The notes beneath the pieces were generated by a model, which searched no databases, was not told the DNA's origin, and worked only from the letters and a program-made list of their open reading frames with translations. DNA of 24,772 bases from Basidiobolus heterosporus B8920 (lineage: Eukaryota > Basidiobolomycota > Basidiobolomycetes > Basidiobolales > Basidiobolaceae). The stretch lies in NCBI GenBank assembly GCA_000697455.1, contig JNET01028307.1, positions 1-24,772 on the forward strand, in the 5' to 3' direction. This document shows, piece by piece, positions 20,874-24,772 of this stretch. The position numbers and the translations under genes are program-made. How positions within the stretch are numbered: position 1 is the stretch's first letter; each line of letters starts with the position of its first letter.

Positions 20874-21364
20874 TTTCGGTAGTTCTAGTTCAGGAAAGGT
20901 GAAAGGGGGAAATGAGTGCTTGTGTTTCCTTGGAGTAAATAACCAGTGAAAAGAAAAACTCGATTGGTTTTGGGAATGCAAGGTATACGGAGGTAGCTTA
21001 GAGCAACCTAGTAGTTGTATTACAGATAACGAATAGCAGTTGGAGAGACTTGAAGGGAGAGATTAGTGTGGAGCAGAAGACATCAGTAGCGAATGGAACC
21101 TATGGCAGGTTTCCTTTCTTGATCAGGATTCATTTAAACGTCATAATTTCTGGTTAATGAGGTAATCCGAGCTAATTAGTCACCACTGCGCTATCATTGC
21201 CAAGTATCAAAATCACGATCACAAAAGGACGCATTTATTCTACATTCATCAGTGTATAAACATGCATTGAATCTATTCTACATCGGAGCTATGTGCAAGT
21301 GTGGGCCAAGAAGGAATTTACATCAATTAAACAGCACAAAGCGTGAGGCTGTCTGTGGCACAAA
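20874..21364. other. Spacer: PX gene promoter and cyclin 3' end
   Basis: Both neighbours are on the minus strand, so this 491-bp region holds the PX promoter (20874 onward) and the cyclin terminator near 21230-21364. The 21180-21280 part is AT-rich with no repeat or gene that I recognise. Confidence 0.45.
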
Positions 21365-22301
21365 TTACATGGGTACGCTGACCACACTAGCCCCGTTGAT
21401 GCTTGATGGATGATATGATGCAGGTCTTGTGTGTGTTGGTCTAACGTAATAATTGAGGTGGTCCAGAGTGCCGGGACAAATAGAGACTCTGGTCAAATTA
21501 GTGTGTGGGCTTTTTCGGCTAGAGATAAATGTTCTCAATCTATCCTTGGCCAACTTCAGCGTTGCAGAGTCTTCTTTATCAGTATAAAGAGTTTCTCTGG
21601 ACAAGACGGTTCTGTCAACTTGTAACACCAGCCTATCCAGCTCAGAGCTTGCGTCTAAGCTAGCAGCAGGACTCGACCTCCGATTTCGACGGACGGAGCA
21701 AGTACACATAGTCTCTGAGAGCCCGTGTCTCCGAGCGCAAGTACAAGAAATCCCTTTGGAAAGATCCTCGACCCCTAAACGCATTAAGCGTTGGGTGTAA
21801 TCTAAAAGTTCTTTGGATTGAATGTTCAACTCGAAATTCAACTGGAAGAGCAATTCAAGCTCAAGGTTATTTAGCTCGTATACCGGAAGTCCTCCAACCT
21901 GAATCATGGAACAGTTAGTAACTAGTAAGAAGAGAGTGACCGCGACATACTTTTGCATAGAGAGAATTCGGAGAGCACTCGTCACTTAAGAATTTATTAG
22001 CAACAGTGATGGAAGTAAGTAACAGCCGATGAATGGTGTACGAGTTAGCGTAGAAGTGTTGAGTGGATTGAGCCATACGATCCATGTAAATAAGGGTCAC
22101 CAGAAGACAGTTGTTTTTGAAACGAATGGATTTTTGAATGCGGCGTATATATGATTCGATGGAGATATCTGGGACAGCACTGGAATGAAACGGGGTTACC
22201 TTGGTATCTTCGTACAGTTCATTTCTCTTCAACGTCGTTTTGAGATACCTAGCAGCTAACCGAATCATATTCTCTACCGGAAACTCAGTCAAGTTATTCA
22301 T
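21365..22301 (-). CDS. Pho80/PCL-type cyclin
   Basis: Two exons (22301-21951 and 21898-21365; intron 52 nt), 294 residues. The cyclin box (about 45-160) shows IESYIRRIQKSIRFKNNCLLVTLIYMDRM, the HRLLLTSITVANKFLSDE helix and KVGGLPVYELNNLELELLFQLNFEL, a signature of Pho80/Pcl cyclins that bind Pho85-type kinases. Yeast Pho80 with Pho85 represses the phosphate-starvation response by phosphorylating Pho4, but the family also includes cell-cycle and glycogen-related members, so the exact role is open. Just after the cyclin box is a CTC-x10-CTC cysteine cluster (C169, C171, C182, C184) followed by a basic RRNRR stretch (187-191), not typical of the family. The Ser/Thr-rich tail may be a regulatory region. 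Confidence 0.9.
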
Positions 22302-22790
22302 GTTTACAACGATCGAATTGCTCCGGATGCTCGCTTTATAAAGAGTTCCTACCGGTGGGCTAAAGCAGGGACAAATTGTTCGGAAATTAACGGTACTCGA
22401 AACGCTACACTTGAGTGATTGTATCCATCTATATGCTTTTCATTGGATCTGAATCAAAAGGAGCTATTGTTATATCCGACAAATCTTTCTATTTTCCGGT
22501 CGAAAGAGCAGTCTCGATATGCACTTTCTACAACTGTCACAACTGAAACGACCATATCCGCTCGTGGGTTAGGGTTGGTGAGATCCAAACGTTTATTAAA
22601 AGTGGCTATAGTGTATTGGTGAACATTACTGCGAAGAGCACCTATTTGAAAATGACTAATATACATTTCTACTGAATGAAGACGAGAGTCGACTGAAATC
22701 GTATTGGGTCGATAAAGCATCAAGGATAAAGCACCAAGGATAAAGCACCAAGAGCTGGAGGTGAGGGTTTGTAAAGAATCTGCTTGAAAT
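22302..22790. other. Spacer: cyclin promoter and RPC31 3' end
   Basis: 489 bp between two minus-strand genes. It contains a telomere-like GGGTTAGGGTT (22566-22576) about 270 bp upstream of the cyclin start and a 14-bp tandem repeat close to the RPC31 stop. The open frames on both strands here (22419-22622 +, 22454-22723 -) match no family and lack ATG or context. Confidence 0.45.
22711..22752 (+). repeat. 14-bp tandem repeat, three copies
   Basis: GATAAAGCAYCAAG repeated three times (22711-22724, 22725-22738, 22739-22752). The first copy differs by one base. It lies about 40 bp past the RPC31 stop, probably in its 3' UTR. Confidence 0.95.
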
Positions 22791-23832
22791 CTAAAATACA
22801 GCTCCGCTGTCTATAATAAGAGTTCCTGTGATTAATAAACAATGGCAAAGCTATCAATCGGTATGAAGTGACCACTACCATCATCATCTTCGTATTCATC
22901 TCCTTCACCATTATCGAAGTAAGAGTCTACATAATCGGTTTCTTCTTCGAAATCTTCTTCCTCGTCATAAGCATCCTCGTTGTCCTCTCCTTCTGCAGCC
23001 TCGTCATCATCGGCCTTCTATATTCCCGGAGAAATTAAAGTTCAATACGATTAAACTAGAGTTATGGAGTAGGAGTCATACCTTTCCGTTGTCCTGTTCC
23101 TCCTTCTCCAAACTGCTTAGAGCCTCCAGATCCATATTAAAGTTGACCTTCTTTGGTTCTGTAAATTGAAGTAAGTTAGTCTACCTGTATCCATTTTCCC
23201 AATAAACGAAAAGTGCATACTTTTGGCTGTTTTAGTTTTATCGACAACGGAATGTAATTCTTCCGGGAAAAAACTGAGATCTAAATTACAACGTGGGTGT
23301 GAGATTAATTCAAAACACATCACGTATGAACAATCCATTACCGGCAACAACATGGCTCAACTGTTCTTTATCAGTGTTTCGTTGTTGATAACGATCAGAA
23401 TATCTTTCAATGTCTAGTCGAGGGAATAATTACTAAAAGCTACTTGGTTGACAAATTTGAGGAAAATTACCTTTGGGTGGAGGCGGAAGTTCCAAGTAAA
23501 ATGGGCTTTCCTTCAAGCTCTTTTTGTACTCTCTAAGAAGTTTTAAAGCCTCTCTTTCCTCGTAAGTGATGGATTTTGGTATAGGAAGATCGATTTCCTA
23601 TAAAACAAAACAAGATTACTTTGATGTACGCGTTGAGAGAAAAAACTCTTCAAGGTATAAAACCCCAAGGAGTTTTCAACTTAACAAGAGGCTTAAAGCA
23701 TACAGGAAATATCTCCAAAGGCTCGGCAGGGAAGAAAACCAATCCTTGGACTTCACTCTGCAACCCGCTCATAGGCGGTCCAGCTCTTCCAGTACCTCCC
23801 CCTCTACCTCTACCACGACCACCGCGAGACAT
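22791..23832 (-). CDS. RPC31: RNA polymerase III subunit Rpc31/RPC7
   Basis: Seven exons in the preferred model: 23832-23704, 23597-23471, 23413-23342, 23280-23221, 23158-23082, 23017-22879, 22810-22791; 207 residues. C31 belongs to the Pol III-specific C82-C34-C31 subcomplex required for initiation. Family hallmarks are the Gly/Arg-rich start (MSRGGRGRGRGGGTGRAG), LPIPKSITYEERE, SPFYLELPPPPKDIERYSDRY, a basic block KTAKKPKKVNFNMDLEAL and the acidic tail ending NDY/TDYVDSYFDNGEG-like plus Asp/Glu runs. If the last intron (22811-22878) is retained, the frame instead stops at 22832-22834 after a non-acidic GHFIPIDSFAIVY end (216 residues). The spliced end DDDDSGAVF looks more like the family. 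Introns are 57-106 nt. Confidence 0.88.
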
Positions 23833-24551
23833 GTATTATTTTAGTAGTGAATGAGAGCTTTGGTGAACGTTCTAATGTCAACACCAACGGGCACTACTGA
23901 GCTGACACGATACTAGAGTAGTTGGAAATTTTTCTTTTTTTTTAATCGTAATCAGATAAATATCCCTTTTGATTAAATCGGTGTTTAGTTTCAGATCTAA
24001 ATCATTCTCAAAAATAACCATCAAACTGATTGTGCTTCTTTATCTAACAGAAAGGCCACCAATACGTTTAATGTCTCATCTACATGGCCACTTTAAGGTA
24101 AACTGCAATATTGTAATCTAAATCAGAAGCTTAATGGGTTTTAAGATGATTGTGTAATTACAAGCAGGTTGAATGAATGACTACAACTACGTCTTCTGAG
24201 TAATTCTAAGTGGCGAATACGGTTTGGTGACTGCACAAAAAGGAATCTAACTTAGATATCTGCCTGCTGCCTGCTTGATAAAATTTGAGTGTCGATCATA
24301 TGAAAAAGTTAGTTTGGAAGCACAGCCAATTAATGTACGGGAAGTAGCAGCGTGATTAAATATCGTGCACTAAGCTATACACCTAACTGAAAAGAGATTA
24401 CACCAATTTCGAATACAGGTTCTCAGGGTAAGTAGTCTTCACAAACCAGACCGCATGTCGACGAGTTATGAGTATATAACTGTCACAACAGAGGTTGAAT
24501 ATGCTCAGGATATCATCCTTCTAATCCTTTGAAATCTTCTAACTCTAAAAA
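23833..24551. promoter_or_regulatory. Divergent promoter region between RPC31 and PHO89
   Basis: 719 bp between outward-facing starts. A T-run at 23932-23943 lies near the RPC31 side, and AT-rich DNA fills the middle. No CACGTG core (the Pho4-type site) was seen by eye. A TATA-like element sits about 79 bp before the PHO89 ATG. No gene was recognised. Confidence 0.5.
24473..24478 (+). promoter_or_regulatory. TATA-like element of PHO89
   Basis: GTATATAAC lies about 75-80 bp upstream of the PHO89 ATG, the best TATA candidate in the window, with a pyrimidine-rich stretch (CATCCTTCTAATCC) between it and the start. Confidence 0.45.
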
Positions 24552-24772
24552 ATGTTACCATTCGACTTTACTTGGATATTCGTGGTGTGCATTGTCTTTG
24601 CATTCCTCGATGCCTACGGTATCGGTGCTAACGATGTCGCTAACTCTTTCTCTACCTCCGTCTCGTCCAAATCTCTAACCCTCCCCCAGGCTTGTTGTAT
24701 CGCCATCTTCACCGAGTTCTTGGGCGCCTTCTTGATGGGCTCTGGAACCGCCGAGACCATCAAAGGAAAGAT
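24552..24772 (+). CDS. PHO89: Pho89-type Na+/phosphate symporter (PiT/SLC20), N-terminal part
   Basis: Only the first 73 complete codons are present; the frame is open at the window end. The product starts MLPFDFTWIFVVCIVFAFLDAYGIGANDVANSF, a hydrophobic first helix followed by the PiT family signature GANDVANSF (phosphate and sodium binding). It continues through SSKSLTLPQACCIAIFTEFLGAFLMGSGTAETIKGKI, the second helix with its E/G-rich motif. The family imports inorganic phosphate with sodium at the plasma membrane and is commonly induced by phosphate limitation or alkaline pH. The start is the first ATG in an A-rich context (AAAAAATG), and no intron occurs in the visible part. Confidence 0.95.
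   Translation, partial: MLPFDFTWIFVVCIVFAFLDAYGIGANDVANSFSTSVSSKSLTLPQACCIAIFTEFLGAFLMGSGTAETIKGK

Noticed and set aside
22419-22723. Overlapping frames on both strands between cyclin and RPC31
   Set aside because: The frame composition is not protein-like, and no ATG, splice context or family resemblance supports them.

Overview
This window is nuclear DNA from a fungus. The genes are small and closely spaced, and most are split by short GT..AG introns; I count 36 across the nine complete protein genes, mostly 52-106 nt. The products are standard eukaryotic and fungal proteins: U2 snRNP A', chaperonin CCT alpha, Cdc42, RNA polymerase III subunit C31, a Pho80-type cyclin and a Pho89-type phosphate transporter. 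A WNK kinase, which budding yeast lacks, together with a LINE fragment and the AT-rich composition, makes an early-diverging (Mucoromycota-like) fungus my best guess. That placement is inference.

Layout. 1-1540: 3' part of a decayed non-LTR retrotransposon (LINE), ending at a telomere-like CCTAACCCTAACC stretch. 1541-3447: gene-poor repeat graveyard with at least three diverged copies of one dispersed repeat. 3448-4836 (-): PLP-dependent serine/threonine dehydratase-like enzyme with altered active-site motifs. 4837-5482: shared divergent promoter containing three 58-bp tandem repeats. 5483-6748 (+): U2A'/Lea1. 7119-9235 (+): CCT1/TCP-1 alpha. 9417-10307 (-): mitochondrial DUF2358/C6orf136-like protein. 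10308-11993: long spacer with a possible hAT transposase relic. 11994-12783 (+): CDC42. 12784-14450: long spacer with telomere-like and polypurine tracts. 14451-16628 (+): intronless WNK kinase. 17355-20873 (-): PXB-PX protein related to yeast Ypr097w, 11 exons. 21365-22301 (-): Pho80-like cyclin. 22791-23832 (-): RPC31. 24552-end (+): start of a PHO89 phosphate symporter, cut by the window edge.

Functionally this is mostly housekeeping (splicing, protein folding, Pol III transcription, polarity signalling) with two signalling or stress modules: WNK (osmotic/chloride-type kinase) and a possible phosphate pair (Pho80-like cyclin and Pho89, about 2.3 kb apart). No operons are expected. All exon models were built by hand from splice signals and conserved protein sequence; each complete model closes in frame from ATG to stop. 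I found no tRNA, rRNA or CRISPR array, and no clearly new multi-gene system. The items most worth a second look are the fungal WNK, the divergent dehydratase, the 58-bp promoter repeat, the dispersed repeat family, and the CxC-x10-CxC insert in the cyclin.
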